From assembly GCA_035631655.1 (NCBI GenBank), contig DASQIH010000241.1, positions 62,001 through 126,000 on the forward strand: a stretch of 64,000 nucleotides of DNA. The letters run 5' to 3'. A program made the translations under genes and the position numbers. Shown here piece by piece: positions 25,324 to 33,900 of the stretch. Below the pieces are notes generated by a model that made no database searches, had not been told where the DNA came from, and saw only the letters and a program-made list of their open reading frames with translations. Numbering within the stretch: position 1 is the first letter of the stretch; every line of letters begins with the position of its first letter. This DNA is from Gp1-AA122 sp035631655 (GTDB lineage Bacteria; Acidobacteriota; Terriglobia; Terriglobales; Acidobacteriaceae).

Positions 25324-25483
25324 CGGTTGCCGGCTTTCGAGTCGAACAATGGATTCCCGCAGCCCATCAGAGGGCGTGTGGAAACGGAATCAAGATCAAC
25401 CGGAGAATGGCGAAGGTAGAAAACCCGGAAGGAGGCAGGCAACGCAACTAGGGTGCCGTCTAGAATCTCTCACATCTGGGCCA

Positions 25484-26863
25484 CTAAGAATGTTTCAATG
25501 CTTGGACGAGGGGAGTCTTGCCCGTTAATGACTGCTGGAGTTTTTCTACAACGCGAACTTGCACAACAGTATCCTGTGCCCCTTGTTCGCGCAAGCGCGA
25601 TCTTATTTGGTTCGTAATATGACTTTCGTCATAGCCTACCTGCGGACCGATGATCGAGACGGTTATGCGAGTCGGGTTCTCCTGCATGACCTGCCATCCG
25701 TCCACGGGTGCAGGTTCCAGGACTTCGTGAAACATGTCGGGCTTGATGGCTACCGGCGCACCGCCGGTACCCTCCAAGAACAAAGTGTCCTCCACTCTCC
25801 CCTGGATTCCCGCCAACACGGCGAAGTGTTTGCCGCATGCGCACGGGGCTGCCAGATCGGCGAGCGTCACCCGGTCGCTCAACTCGTACCGGATAAGCGG
25901 AACCGTCCGACTGAAGAGCACAGAAACGAGCACTTTTTCTCCACAGGAGCCGACCGGCACTGGCCGGTTGTCGCGGTCGACCACCTCCACGATAATCAGA
26001 TCCTCAGCAAGATGCAGGCGGTGGTGCGTACAATCGGCTGCGATAAGCGCCGTCTCCGTGGCGGCATAGGCGTTGAACGGTTCCCGGCTCCAAGCCCTTC
26101 GGATACGCTCCCGGGCGCTTTCCGTGAAAACCTCCGAGGAGGCGAACACCATCCGCGGTGAGATCCGCAACGCTCCGGCAAGCTGCCGGAGCGCGAGCGC
26201 GCTCGCCGTTTCAGCATAGGCGACCAATATGTCCGGCTGGAATGCATTCAGCCGCTCAACGATCACATGAAGCGGTTCTGTGGAATCCAAACGCAGCGTG
26301 GGCAAGATGGAGGTGTCCACAGATGCGCCGACGAGCAAGGATTTGCACCAGGGCTTCGTGGAGCTCACAACGGCCATCCGCGCGCGATCCAGGGGTCCGA
26401 TACGCGCCCCCGCCCATCCAATCGCGCGACCGTGGGAAGCGACACTCCAAAGCCACTCGTCGCGATTGAATGCGAAGATACCCTTCAGACCCGTGCTCCC
26501 AGAAGTCGTCGAGGCGACGTATTGGTCTCGGAAAAGCCGAGGCACATTGAGACTCTCGATGAATTCCCGAAGCTCGTTGAGCTTTAAGGTGCGATCGGTT
26601 ACAACCTCGTTCCAGTTCTCCATCAGTTCCTTTTTTGTGAGCACTGGCAGATCTTGTAGCGGCTTGTCGAAAAGGTCTGAATGGAAACGTTGATAGAAGG
26701 GGGAATTTGCATAAGCATGCGCACGAAGTACGCTCAGTGCGTTTGTCTGATGGTGGACCAGTTCATTTCGCGTCCAACGATCACGCTTGGCCAATTCGCG
26801 GCGGATCCAAATTAGGCGAGCTAAGCGTCCGAAAGAAAACGCAATGGTCGGTTGCTTCAACAT
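25484..26863 (-). CDS. PaaK-like adenylate-forming enzyme
   Basis: The 459-residue protein resembles phenylacetate-CoA ligase and related coenzyme F390 synthetase-type enzymes, which activate a carboxylic acid with ATP. Visible motifs are the phosphate loop TTSGSTGLKG, the AYAATET segment binding adenine, and YELSDRVTLAD before a CACG cysteine pair near residue 340. The substrate cannot be deduced. It is downstream of the YHS/DUF5676 genes on the same strand with a 95-bp gap, and may belong to that transcript. It has no obvious link to copper handling. Confidence 0.8.
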   Translation of the reverse strand: MLKQPTIAFSFGRLARLIWIRRELAKRDRWTRNELVHHQTNALSVLRAHAYANSPFYQRFHSDLFDKPLQDLPVLTKKELMENWNEVVTDRTLKLNELREFIESLNVPRLFRDQYVASTTSGSTGLKGIFAFNRDEWLWSVASHGRAIGWAGARIGPLDRARMAVVSSTKPWCKSLLVGASVDTSILPTLRLDSTEPLHVIVERLNAFQPDILVAYAETASALALRQLAGALRISPRMVFASSEVFTESARERIRRAWSREPFNAYAATETALIAADCTHHRLHLAEDLIIVEVVDRDNRPVPVGSCGEKVLVSVLFSRTVPLIRYELSDRVTLADLAAPCACGKHFAVLAGIQGRVEDTLFLEGTGGAPVAIKPDMFHEVLEPAPVDGWQVMQENPTRITVSIIGPQVGYDESHITNQIRSRLREQGAQDTVVQVRVVEKLQQSLTGKTPLVQALKHS

Positions 26864-26958
26864 TATAGAAACTCAAAGCTATCAATCACGCCAAACGCAC
26901 CCTTCTACCGGCCTTGACCCACCGGTCCAAATCGCAGAGTCTTCCGTTAGACCTTTAC

Positions 26959-27612
26959 TCAGACATGAGAACTAGGGGCGCGACCCCTCGACTGCTTCAG
27001 GGGGAGGCCGCGTTGCGCTTTCTCCAGAGTCATCAGGAAACCAAAGGCGGGATCCTTGAAGTCGGCATGGTGTAGGACATCCCAGTTTTCGCTCAGGTAG
27101 TTCCGAAGGAACTGGATGACATGACCGAGTGCAATGACGGTATACCGATGTGACCCGCCAGGCAACGTCGAACCGAAGGCGATCATGCGTAAGGTGTGCC
27201 CAGCAGGCGTCTTTGTCCGTCCGTGGCGCAATACAGAATCGACCAAATGATCAATGTGATCGGGTGGGCAACAACCAAACCGAGTCAACGCGGCTCGCAG
27301 CACAGCCGGATCAGTAGCGGCCTGATTCAGTTCTGCAACACCCTCTTTGACCTCGCCGATCAGCATGTCGGCGGCGCTATAATCGACGCCAAGTGCGGGA
27401 TCGAGAGGGTTAGCTGGCGAATCCTGCCCAGCAGCGTGGCTGACTTCGGGCGCCGCCTGTCTAGAACCCGGAAACCGGAATGCCAATATGTCGAGATCGG
27501 TTGCTTCACGGTAGCCGCCACCGCGGATGGCCTCGATTACCGGATACTCGGCTACGGTGAAGTATCCGTTGACACGCAGATATGCCTGCACGAGCGCCAC
27601 AGCATTATCCAT
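26959..27612 (-). CDS. Predicted PD-(D/E)XK-fold protein of unknown function
   Basis: The 217-residue protein starts at ATG 27612, preceded by AAAGGAGAG; a frame extending to 27906 runs through two other genes and is rejected. The N-terminal half has GYFTVAEYPVIEAIRGGGYREATDLDILAFRFP and, after a linker, DMLIGEVKEGVAELN. Spacing of the Glu, Asp and ExK residues fits the PD-(D/E)XK nuclease fold (inference, not a named family). It forms a run with the DUF5676 and YHS membrane proteins. A nuclease-like protein in a metal-transport operon is unexpected, and it may have a non-nuclease role. Confidence 0.6.
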   Translation of the reverse strand: MDNAVALVQAYLRVNGYFTVAEYPVIEAIRGGGYREATDLDILAFRFPGSRQAAPEVSHAAGQDSPANPLDPALGVDYSAADMLIGEVKEGVAELNQAATDPAVLRAALTRFGCCPPDHIDHLVDSVLRHGRTKTPAGHTLRMIAFGSTLPGGSHRYTVIALGHVIQFLRNYLSENWDVLHHADFKDPAFGFLMTLEKAQRGLPLKQSRGRAPSSHV

Positions 27613-27643
27613 GAAGGGCGACTCTCCTTTCCGTTCGGATACC

Positions 27644-27913
27644 CTAACCTCGACGGCTAGCCCCACCGGCAAACACGTTGTAGAGCGGAACCCAGATGAG
27701 AGTGAAATACCATCCGTAACCGTAGCTCTCGACCAAGCCCAGAAGAAAGCTCTTCCAACTGATCCATTCGAACCCGGGCAATAGCTTCTGCCAAGCTTGA
27801 TACATCGCGTGAGACGGAAATACAAAATCGAAGGCAACACATACGGCAAACGTGATCGCCAGGAACAAGCTGCTTGCGTGTCCGACGGCGGAGAACGAGA
27901 TCGCATGTTTCAT
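27644..27913 (-). CDS. DUF5676 small membrane protein
   Basis: The 89-residue protein has two membrane helices around a conserved amphipathic loop, MYQAWQKLLPGFEWISWKSFLLGLVESYGYGWY, then WVPLYNVF. This matches DUF5676, a family of unknown function commonly found with Cu-exporting ATPases and YHS proteins. The gene overlaps the YHS protein by ATGA. A related but diverged 88-residue protein is at 53.1 kb, which shares the LPGF-W motif. Confidence 0.8.
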   Translation of the reverse strand: MKHAISFSAVGHASSLFLAITFAVCVAFDFVFPSHAMYQAWQKLLPGFEWISWKSFLLGLVESYGYGWYFTLIWVPLYNVFAGGASRRG

Positions 27914-28188
27914 CGTGCACCTCCCTTCGCGTAGCGCCGTGGTTCCAGCTCAAACTTATCAAGGCACTGTCTGCTGCAGAACCTATACTCGCGGCCTTCG
28001 TGCATCTTGGCGTAGCCTTGTCCAGGTGGCACCTCCATACCGCAGACCGGATCTGTGGCGGTGCCAGCGCCGCCGCCATGGCCTTCATGTCCGCCGTGGT
28101 GCCCATGCACCATGTGGGCGCCACAACCGAATCGCATCATGAAATAGAAGAATGCTGCAAATAGCAACAACGACACCAAGCCCTGCAC
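27910..28188 (-). CDS. Membrane-anchored His-rich YHS-domain protein
   Basis: The 92-residue product starts at GTG 28188 with AAGGAGGC six bases upstream. It has one N-terminal membrane helix, a His/Gly-rich linker (HMVHGHHGGHEGHGGG), then a YHS domain with DPVCGM and FCSRQCLDKFE, whose cysteines are the likely metal ligands. The same YHS module is fused to the N-terminus of the P-type ATPase upstream, so this may act as its metal donor or acceptor (inference). First gene of a three-gene run with DUF5676 and the PD-(D/E)XK-like protein. Confidence 0.86.
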   Translation of the reverse strand: MQGLVSLLLFAAFFYFMMRFGCGAHMVHGHHGGHEGHGGGAGTATDPVCGMEVPPGQGYAKMHEGREYRFCSRQCLDKFELEPRRYAKGGAR

Positions 28189-28201
28189 ACTGCCTCCTTC
28201 C

Positions 28202-28228
28202 GACCGGGCATCCGAGCGACGCCCGGTC
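28202..28228 (-). terminator. Terminator-like hairpin after the Cu P-type ATPase
   Basis: GACCGGGC and GCCCGGTC form a perfect GC-rich 8-bp stem with an 11-nt loop, beginning 6 bp after the ATPase stop on the minus strand. It lies just upstream of the YHS gene ribosome-binding site, so it could also attenuate that gene. Confidence 0.5.
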
Positions 28229-28233
28229 TGCGG

Positions 28234-30594
28234 CTAAAGACGTACTCTCCGTAGCCGCAAAGCATTTCCCACCACCGACACAGAACTGAAACTCATCGCG
28301 GCTGCCGCAATCATCGGGCTCAAGAGAAGGCCGAAGAACGGGTAGAGCACGCCGGCCGCGATTGGCACACCCAGTGCGTTGTAAACGAACGCAAAGAACA
28401 GATTCTCCTTGATATTCTTCATGGTTTCCCGACTTAGTCGCCGCGCGCGCACGATCCCGCGGAGATCGCCTTTGACCAGCGTCACCCCCGCACTCTCCAT
28501 AGCCACGTCCGTTCCCGTCCCCATGGCCACACCAACTTGCGCCTGCGCCAACGCCGGCGCGTCATTGATCCCGTCGCCAGCCATTGCGACGAACCGCCCC
28601 TGCTCCTGAAGCCGCTTGATCTGGTTGCTCTTGTCCTCCGGCAGGACCTCGGCGACCACATCGTCGATCCCGAGCTTCCGCGCCACGGCCGCTGCCGTCG
28701 TGCGGCTGTCTCCAGTGAGCATGACAATCCGGATTCCTTCTTTGTGTAGTTGCTGGATAGCCTCTGACGTAGTCTCCTTAATCGGATCGGCTACGCCAAT
28801 CAGCCCGGCTGCCTTGCCCTCGACCGCGACGAACATAACCGTCTGGCCGTCGGCTCGCCCGGATTCGGCGGCGTCTGCGAGCGGCTCGACGCCTATCTGT
28901 GCGTCTTCCATGAGTTTTCGATTGCCGAGAAGGACCACTGCACCGTCGACCCGAGCCTTAACGCCCTTGCCCGTCACTGATTCGAAGGCCTCAGCCGGTG
29001 AAAGCTGGATGTTACGCGCTTCGGCTCCGGCGACTATCGCAGCTGCCAGGGGGTGTTCGCTGGCTCGTTCCAGGCTAGCCGCGAGCCGCAATAGCCGTGC
29101 TTCATCGAAACCGGCCACGGGCCAGACACTGACTAGCTTCGGCTTCCCCTCGGTTAGAGTCCCCGTCTTGTCGACGACGAGGGTGTCAACTTTCCGCATG
29201 AACTCGATGGCTTCGGCATTCTTAAACAACACGCCCATAGTGGCGCCTTTGCCCATCGCGACCATGATCGACATCGGCGTCGCCAACCCGAGCGCGCAAG
29301 GGCAAGCGATAATCAATACCGCGACAGCATTGATCAGAGCGTGCGCCATTCGGGGCGAGGGCCCGGCCGCCGCCCAAACGATGAATGTTAGAGCTGCGAT
29401 TCCGACGACCGTCGGCACAAAGTAGCCTGCGACGACATCTGCTAGTTTCTGAATCGGCGCACGGCTACGCTGCGCTTCGGAAACCATATGAACGATTTGG
29501 GCCAACAATGTGTCAGCGCCTACGCGCTTTGCCTGCATGATCAACGAACCAGTGCCGTTCACCGTCGCTCCGGTAACCCGATCCCCGGCTCCCTTCTCGA
29601 CCGGAATTGGCTCCCCGGTAATCATCGACTCATCCACACTACTGGAGCCCTCGGTGACTATGCCGTCGACAGGGATCTTTTCGCCGGGTCGCACCCGCAG
29701 CCGGAATCCAACCTGGACTTGGTCCAGCGGCACGTCGGCCTCGGAACCGTCGTCACGCAGCATGCGAGCGGTCTTCGGAGCCAACCCCAGGAGAGCCCTG
29801 ATCGCGGCGCCGGTCTGGCTGCGCGCCTTCAATTCGAGCACTTGTCCTAACAACACGAGGGTGACGATCACGGCCGCCGCTTCGAAATAGACCGCGACCT
29901 CGCCTGCCTCATCGCGGAACGAAGCGGGGAATACTCCGGGGAATAGCGCAGCGATGAGGCTGTACAGGTAAGCGACACCCACACCTAGCCCGATCAGCGT
30001 AAACATATTCAGACTGCGATTCACGATGGACTGCCAGCCACGTACGAAGAACGGCCAGCCGCCCCAGGCAATGACAGGTGTTGCCAGAATTAGTTCAAAC
30101 CAGGTCCAGAAGCGGGGCGTGGCTAATTGTTCAAGCGGACGTCCTGGAATGTACTCTGCCATCGCGGATACCAGAACGGGAATCGTCAGAGCAACTCCCA
30201 CCCAGAACCGACGCGTCATGTCCGTGAGTTCAGGGTTTTCTTCTGGCTCCTCGGAAATCGTCCGAGGCTCAAGAGCCATTCCACAAATAGGGCAACTGCC
30301 CGGATCGCTGCGAACGATCTGGGGATGCATGGGGCAGACGTATTCGGCTCGGGAGTCTGTCTGCACGCCCAGAGGCCCCGTGGCCAAGGGGACACTTCCT
30401 CTCTGTTCTGGCGGGGGTAAGACTTGCGCCGACTTTACGTACTTAGAAGGATCGGCTTTGAACTTCTCAAGACAACGCTGGCTGCAAAAGAAGTAGGTTT
30501 GTCCGGCATGTTCGAGGCTGCCCGCGGCAGACTCAGGCGCCACGTTCATTCCGCAAACTGGATCGATTGCTGTTAGGGTCTCCACAGTTACCAT
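28234..30594 (-). CDS. Copper-exporting P1B-type ATPase with N-terminal YHS and heavy-metal-binding domains
   Basis: From ATG 30594 the product is 786 residues. It opens with a YHS domain (IDPVCGMNV, FCSQRCLEKFK), then a zinc-ribbon-like heavy-metal-binding domain (YVCPMHPQIVRSDPGSCPICGM). The P-type core follows: the ion-path CPC in ACPCALGLATP, phosphorylation site DKTGTLTEGKP, SEHPLA and the hinge AGDGINDAP. There is no HMA domain; the YHS and HMBD replace it, as in SilP/CopF-like ATPases. It would pump Cu(I)/Ag(I) out of the cytoplasm into the periplasm, where the Cus pumps take over. A TTG at 30621 would add nine residues but has no better support. Confidence 0.94.
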   Translation of the reverse strand: MVTVETLTAIDPVCGMNVAPESAAGSLEHAGQTYFFCSQRCLEKFKADPSKYVKSAQVLPPPEQRGSVPLATGPLGVQTDSRAEYVCPMHPQIVRSDPGSCPICGMALEPRTISEEPEENPELTDMTRRFWVGVALTIPVLVSAMAEYIPGRPLEQLATPRFWTWFELILATPVIAWGGWPFFVRGWQSIVNRSLNMFTLIGLGVGVAYLYSLIAALFPGVFPASFRDEAGEVAVYFEAAAVIVTLVLLGQVLELKARSQTGAAIRALLGLAPKTARMLRDDGSEADVPLDQVQVGFRLRVRPGEKIPVDGIVTEGSSSVDESMITGEPIPVEKGAGDRVTGATVNGTGSLIMQAKRVGADTLLAQIVHMVSEAQRSRAPIQKLADVVAGYFVPTVVGIAALTFIVWAAAGPSPRMAHALINAVAVLIIACPCALGLATPMSIMVAMGKGATMGVLFKNAEAIEFMRKVDTLVVDKTGTLTEGKPKLVSVWPVAGFDEARLLRLAASLERASEHPLAAAIVAGAEARNIQLSPAEAFESVTGKGVKARVDGAVVLLGNRKLMEDAQIGVEPLADAAESGRADGQTVMFVAVEGKAAGLIGVADPIKETTSEAIQQLHKEGIRIVMLTGDSRTTAAAVARKLGIDDVVAEVLPEDKSNQIKRLQEQGRFVAMAGDGINDAPALAQAQVGVAMGTGTDVAMESAGVTLVKGDLRGIVRARRLSRETMKNIKENLFFAFVYNALGVPIAAGVLYPFFGLLLSPMIAAAAMSFSSVSVVGNALRLRRVRL

Positions 30595-30663
30595 TGCGAC
30601 ACCAAATGCGGTCGGCGGCAACCGACGTTGCCGATCGGGTGTACGAACGTCAGGAGTTCTTCC

Positions 30664-31002
30664 TCACGCAGCGGTGCTCGCCTTCGCTTCAGCTGCACCA
30701 GGGACCTCGATCACGCGGTTCATGGTACCGAAGGGGTTGGGAACGCAGTTGGCGCACTCCTCATCCGGACGCCCTGGCTCACAACACCAAGCGCCATCCA
30801 CGATGAATTTGTACTCGAACCGGCCCGGAGCCAGTTCCAGTTCAGCCTTCCATGAGCCATCGTCCTGGCGTTCCATCGGTGTGCGAGTGGGATCCCAATC
30901 GTTGAACGTGCCCGCGAGGAAAACATCTTGCGCTCCTTTGCTCGGGCAGATAAAACTAGTCTTGTCAAAAGCCATAGGATGCGTCTTTCCATTTTTTGCC
31001 AT
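30664..31002 (-). CDS. Stand-alone CBM48 (AMPK-beta-like) glycan-binding protein
   Basis: The 112-residue protein starts at ATG 31002 with GGAAGGAG upstream. It consists of one CBM48/early-set domain: DVFLAGTFNDWDP, DGSWKAELELAPGRFEYKFIVDG, then a Cys-rich WCCEPGRPDEECANCVPNPFG loop and NRVIEV. CBM48 domains bind alpha-glucans such as glycogen. As a free-standing domain it has no catalytic activity. Glycogen phosphorylase and debranching genes are encoded 12 kb away, so a shared role in carbon storage is possible (inference). It lies upstream of the P-type ATPase on the same strand. Confidence 0.85.
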   Translation of the reverse strand: MAKNGKTHPMAFDKTSFICPSKGAQDVFLAGTFNDWDPTRTPMERQDDGSWKAELELAPGRFEYKFIVDGAWCCEPGRPDEECANCVPNPFGTMNRVIEVPGAAEAKASTAA

Positions 31003-31030
31003 CTTCTTCTCCTTCCAAAAGTCAACACCA

Positions 31031-31059
31031 GCGGAGGCGAATCTCATGTGGCCCTCCGC
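31031..31059. terminator. Inverted repeat between CBM48 and the paralogue cluster
   Basis: GCGGAGG and CCTCCGC can pair across a 15-nt loop in the 106-bp gap. It may be a leader structure of the CBM48 transcript or part of the upstream terminator. Confidence 0.25.
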
Positions 31060-31090
31060 GGCGGTTCATAGTCATTGCTTCAGCCGGCAG

Positions 31091-31106
31091 TTTCCGCTAG
31101 CGGAAA
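31091..31106 (-). terminator. Palindrome just after paralogue A
   Basis: TTTCCGCTAGCGGAAA is a perfect 16-bp palindrome starting 2 bp after the stop of the 31109-31513 gene. It could fold with a small central loop as a terminator, or be a protein-binding site. Confidence 0.35.
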
Positions 31107-31108
31107 AC

Positions 31109-31513
31109 CTACTTCACACTCTTCGCCATTGCCTGGTGGTCCTCGGCGAGTTGCCGGGCCTGCTTTGCGGCGTCGCGGAGACTCCGCGCCATGGACTCGC
31201 AATGACTGGCGGTCTGCGGGCTGCCCGGATGCTTCATCTCGTGCATGTTCGGATTGGCCTTATACTTGGCGGCCTCCTCTGCGTGCTCCGTAGCCTCGGC
31301 CTCGAACTGCTCTGCCTTGGCGGCGTAGTGGTCTGCGATGCGCTGGTGATCCTGGGCTGTCTTCGCATTTGAGATAAGGTTCTTCAGTTCGTCCTTCTTG
31401 AGGATCTTGGAGTCTTCCGCCGAAACGGGTAGAGAAATAACCCCCATTAGCATCGCCATCACAGCGGTCAACAACGCCGTTCTGAATGTTTGGAATTTCG
31501 TTGCGTGTGTCAT
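31109..31513 (-). CDS. Secreted helical protein, tandem paralogue A
   Basis: The 134-residue protein has a signal peptide (LMGVISLPVSAED) and an all-helical mature part rich in Ala, Glu, Lys and His. The conserved frame shared by three adjacent genes is LKNLISNAKTAQDHQRIADHY, FEAEATEHAEEAAKY, KHPGS, HCESMARSLRDAAKQARQLA and a final DHQAMAK. Regularly spaced His residues and one Cys could bind metal, but no family or function is known to me. It ends the cluster; a palindrome follows its stop. Confidence 0.78.
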   Translation of the reverse strand: MTHATKFQTFRTALLTAVMAMLMGVISLPVSAEDSKILKKDELKNLISNAKTAQDHQRIADHYAAKAEQFEAEATEHAEEAAKYKANPNMHEMKHPGSPQTASHCESMARSLRDAAKQARQLAEDHQAMAKSVK

Positions 31514-31546
31514 GATCTTGTCCCCATTCGCTCTCGCAAGAGCGCT

Positions 31547-31966
31547 TTACTTGGCCTCCTTGGCCATCCCCCTGTGTTCGGCTGCCAGTTGACGGGCATC
31601 TTCGGCAGCGTTCCGAAGTTGGCTTCCAATCCCGTTGCAGTGTTCTGCATTGCGCACGCTCGCAGTGGCGGCGGCCTTGTAAGGAACAGTGCTGCTCCTC
31701 GCGTATGCCTGATAAGAAACGGCGAGTTCGCCATGGTCCTTCGACTCCGCTTCGTATTTGGCTGCCTCAGAGTCGAAGTGTTGGGCGATCCGCTCATGGT
31801 CGGCTGCGGTCTTCGCATTCGCGATCAGGCCCTTGAGTTCACTCTGACTCAAGGTTTTGGCCTTGGCCGCTCCGGCAGGGACGGAAACCACAGCTGCCAG
31901 AATCGCCATCGCAACCGCGAAGACCGCCAATTTGAGTGTCCGTGCATTGATCAAACGGTCCAACAT
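31547..31966 (-). CDS. Secreted helical protein, tandem paralogue B
   Basis: The 139-residue protein shares the cluster pattern (SELKGLIANAKTAADHERIAQHF, YEAESKDHGELAVSY, HCNGIGSQLRNAAEDARQLAAEHRGMAKEAK) after a signal peptide ending SVPAGAAKA. The KHPGS motif seen in the other two copies is replaced by a divergent STVPYKAAATASVRN stretch, so this copy has drifted most in that loop. It is 33 bp upstream of paralogue A, suggesting one transcript for both. Confidence 0.78.
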   Translation of the reverse strand: MLDRLINARTLKLAVFAVAMAILAAVVSVPAGAAKAKTLSQSELKGLIANAKTAADHERIAQHFDSEAAKYEAESKDHGELAVSYQAYARSSTVPYKAAATASVRNAEHCNGIGSQLRNAAEDARQLAAEHRGMAKEAK

Positions 31967-32155
31967 GTTCGTCTACCTTCCTATTAGATTTCTGCTGACT
32001 GCACATTTGCGTCCTTGGGGCCTCATCCGAAGCCTCCCGTCGTCGAAGACCGCTAGTGAACTGCTAGCACGCCGACAGAGGTCAATTGTGACCCCACGCC
32101 GGCGGCCGCAGTTAGGTGTCCAGTCGTCTTGATTCGTGCTGTACTCGAAAGCACA

Positions 32156-32563
32156 TTATTTCTTTGCTTCCTTCTCCATCCCTCTGTGCTCAGCCGCCAA
32201 TTGACGGGCATCTTCCGCAGCCTTCTGGAGACTCTTGGAAAGAGAGTCGCAATGCTCGAATGCGCGCGGGCTCCCCGGATGCTTCGAGATGGTCGGGTCG
32301 GGGTTTCGCTGGTAAAACGGCGCGAGTTCGCCGTGGTCCTTCGCCTCAGCCTCGTACCTCGCTGCTTCGGCTTCGAAGTACTTCGCAATACGCTCATGGT
32401 CGGCCTTCGTCTCTGCGTTGTTAATCAGGTTCTTGAGTTCACTCTTACTCAAGGGCTTGTCCGCGGCTCCGGCGGGGACAGAAACCATGGCCGTCAGCAT
32501 CCCAACCGCTACCGCGAAGACCGCCGTCCTGAGCGTCCTTGTATTCATCAAATGGTTCAACAT
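32156..32563 (-). CDS. Secreted helical protein, tandem paralogue C
   Basis: From ATG 32563 (AGGAAAGG upstream) the product is 135 residues with signal peptide ending SVPAGAAD. It has the full pattern: SELKNLINNAETKADHERIAKYF, YEAEAKDHGELAPFY, SKHPGSPRAFEHCDSLSKSLQKAAEDARQLAAEHRGMEKEAKK. It is closest to B at both ends and to A in the KHPGS loop. A longer frame to 32665 lacks a ribosome-binding site. A 189-bp gap separates it from B, so B and A may have their own promoter. Confidence 0.8.
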   Translation of the reverse strand: MLNHLMNTRTLRTAVFAVAVGMLTAMVSVPAGAADKPLSKSELKNLINNAETKADHERIAKYFEAEAARYEAEAKDHGELAPFYQRNPDPTISKHPGSPRAFEHCDSLSKSLQKAAEDARQLAAEHRGMEKEAKK

Positions 32564-32678
32564 CTTCTTTACCTTTCCTTTCGAATTTGAATTCGTGGCG
32601 CGAGCGGTCACGACGTGGTTTCCAGCCATCAGGTCGGGGATGGGTGAACTTCCTGTTCGCGTCATTCACCTTATGCAA

Positions 32679-32694
32679 AGCACGCAGCGTGCCG
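32679..32694 (-). promoter_or_regulatory. Candidate sigma-54 promoter / palindromic operator upstream of paralogue C
   Basis: Leftward GGCAC-N5-GTGC fits the -24/-12 sigma-54 consensus with correct GG-N10-GC spacing. The same bases form a palindrome, GCACGC-A-GCGTGC (32680-32692), so the site could instead bind a dimeric regulator. A sigma-54 activator gene lies 1.2 kb upstream. Confidence 0.3.
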
Positions 32695-32802
32695 TTCGTA
32701 TCCCTCACACTCTGTGCGGCTTAGGTGCTTTCGGTTCGAATGAGCTGCCTGACAGCAGGCATCCGGTGCCTCAAATGATCCACGGGGGGAAAGCGGGTGT
32801 CT

Positions 32803-33891
32803 TTAGCTCTGAGTCGGAGCTTGGTGGATCGGGAAGCTAAGCGTGAACGTCATGCCCTTGTCTGGGTTGCGTTCCACCGCGATTCCGCCGCCGTGCTGGG
32901 TGAGGATCTGATAAGAGATGGCGAGTCCTAGTCCGGTGCCGCCCTCTTTTGTCGTATAAAACGGATCGAAGATCTTATCTAACTCCGCCTCGGCGATTCC
33001 GCCACCTTCGTCGCCGACCCGCAGGAGAATCATGCTGTCTCTTCTATGCGCCGAGATCGAGATTTGGCCTCCGGCTGGGCTGGCTTGGATTGCATTCAGG
33101 GTAACGTTCAGCAGGACTTGAATAATCTGCTCGGAATCGCATTCGACTTGCGGCAGGTCCGGCGCGATATCAAGCTTTAGCTCGATGTTTTGTTGCTGCG
33201 CGTTGTGGGACGTGAGATCAACCACCGCGCGAACAATTGCGTCCACTTGGGTTTGTCGAATCTGAGGAGTTCGAGGGCGCGCAAAATCAAGCAGGTTTGT
33301 GAGAAGGCCGTTCAGTCGTCTCGTTTCCTTTTTGATGATCCCGAGAAACTCGCGCCGCCTATCGTCGTCGGCCGTTCTTCCCACGATATCTATGGCGCCT
33401 TCGATGCTACCCAGCGGATTGCGGATCTCATGCGCAAGGCTGGCGGCAAGCTGACCCACGGCGGAAAGCCTGTCCGCACGCCTTAACTGCTGGAAACTGT
33501 TCTGCAATTGCCGGTTTGTCTCGCTCAACTGGTCCGTCGCCCGTTGAAGCTGGCGACGGCGCTTCCGCTCGCGGTCGGACAGGGTGCCGGTGAGCACTCC
33601 GACCGCGAGGAAGACAGCGATCTCTGCGTATCTTCCCGCCATGATTTGGGGAGAATCATGCGAGGCCATGAAAACGAAAGGTACGTAGCAAAGGCCCGCA
33701 CACCCAGCGGCCATGAGCCCTCCCGCCCAGCCAAAACAACACGCTGCGATGACGATCGGCAGATAGTACAGCCGCTCCAGAATCTCGTGTGATAGGTAGA
33801 GCTGAGGCGGGGTTAGGTAATGAGCAATCGTGATGAGAAGCATCCCGCCGAAGATGGAGGATGATCGCTTGACGCGTGATGTCACTTGCAA
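32803..33891 (-). CDS. Membrane sensor histidine kinase
   Basis: The 362-residue kinase has an N-terminal block of about four membrane helices with little periplasmic sequence (residues 13-105), a coiled coil, HisKA with His154 in ASLAHEIRNPLGSI, and HATPase (LLNVTLNAIQ, DEGGGI, GTGLGLAI). It is the partner of the sigma-54 activator encoded 9 bp upstream in the same operon; similar to AtoS/ZraS-type kinases but without their periplasmic sensor domain, so the signal may be sensed in the membrane. Copper or envelope stress is a guess based on the neighbours. Confidence 0.92.
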   Translation of the reverse strand: MQVTSRVKRSSSIFGGMLLITIAHYLTPPQLYLSHEILERLYYLPIVIAACCFGWAGGLMAAGCAGLCYVPFVFMASHDSPQIMAGRYAEIAVFLAVGVLTGTLSDRERKRRRQLQRATDQLSETNRQLQNSFQQLRRADRLSAVGQLAASLAHEIRNPLGSIEGAIDIVGRTADDDRRREFLGIIKKETRRLNGLLTNLLDFARPRTPQIRQTQVDAIVRAVVDLTSHNAQQQNIELKLDIAPDLPQVECDSEQIIQVLLNVTLNAIQASPAGGQISISAHRRDSMILLRVGDEGGGIAEAELDKIFDPFYTTKEGGTGLGLAISYQILTQHGGGIAVERNPDKGMTFTLSFPIHQAPTQS

Positions 33892-33900
33892 CCGCCTCCT

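Noticed and set aside
32000..32015. A GG-N10-GC (sigma-54-like) element upstream of paralogue B.
   Set aside because: Only the minimal dinucleotides match; one such hit is expected by chance in the 189-bp gap.
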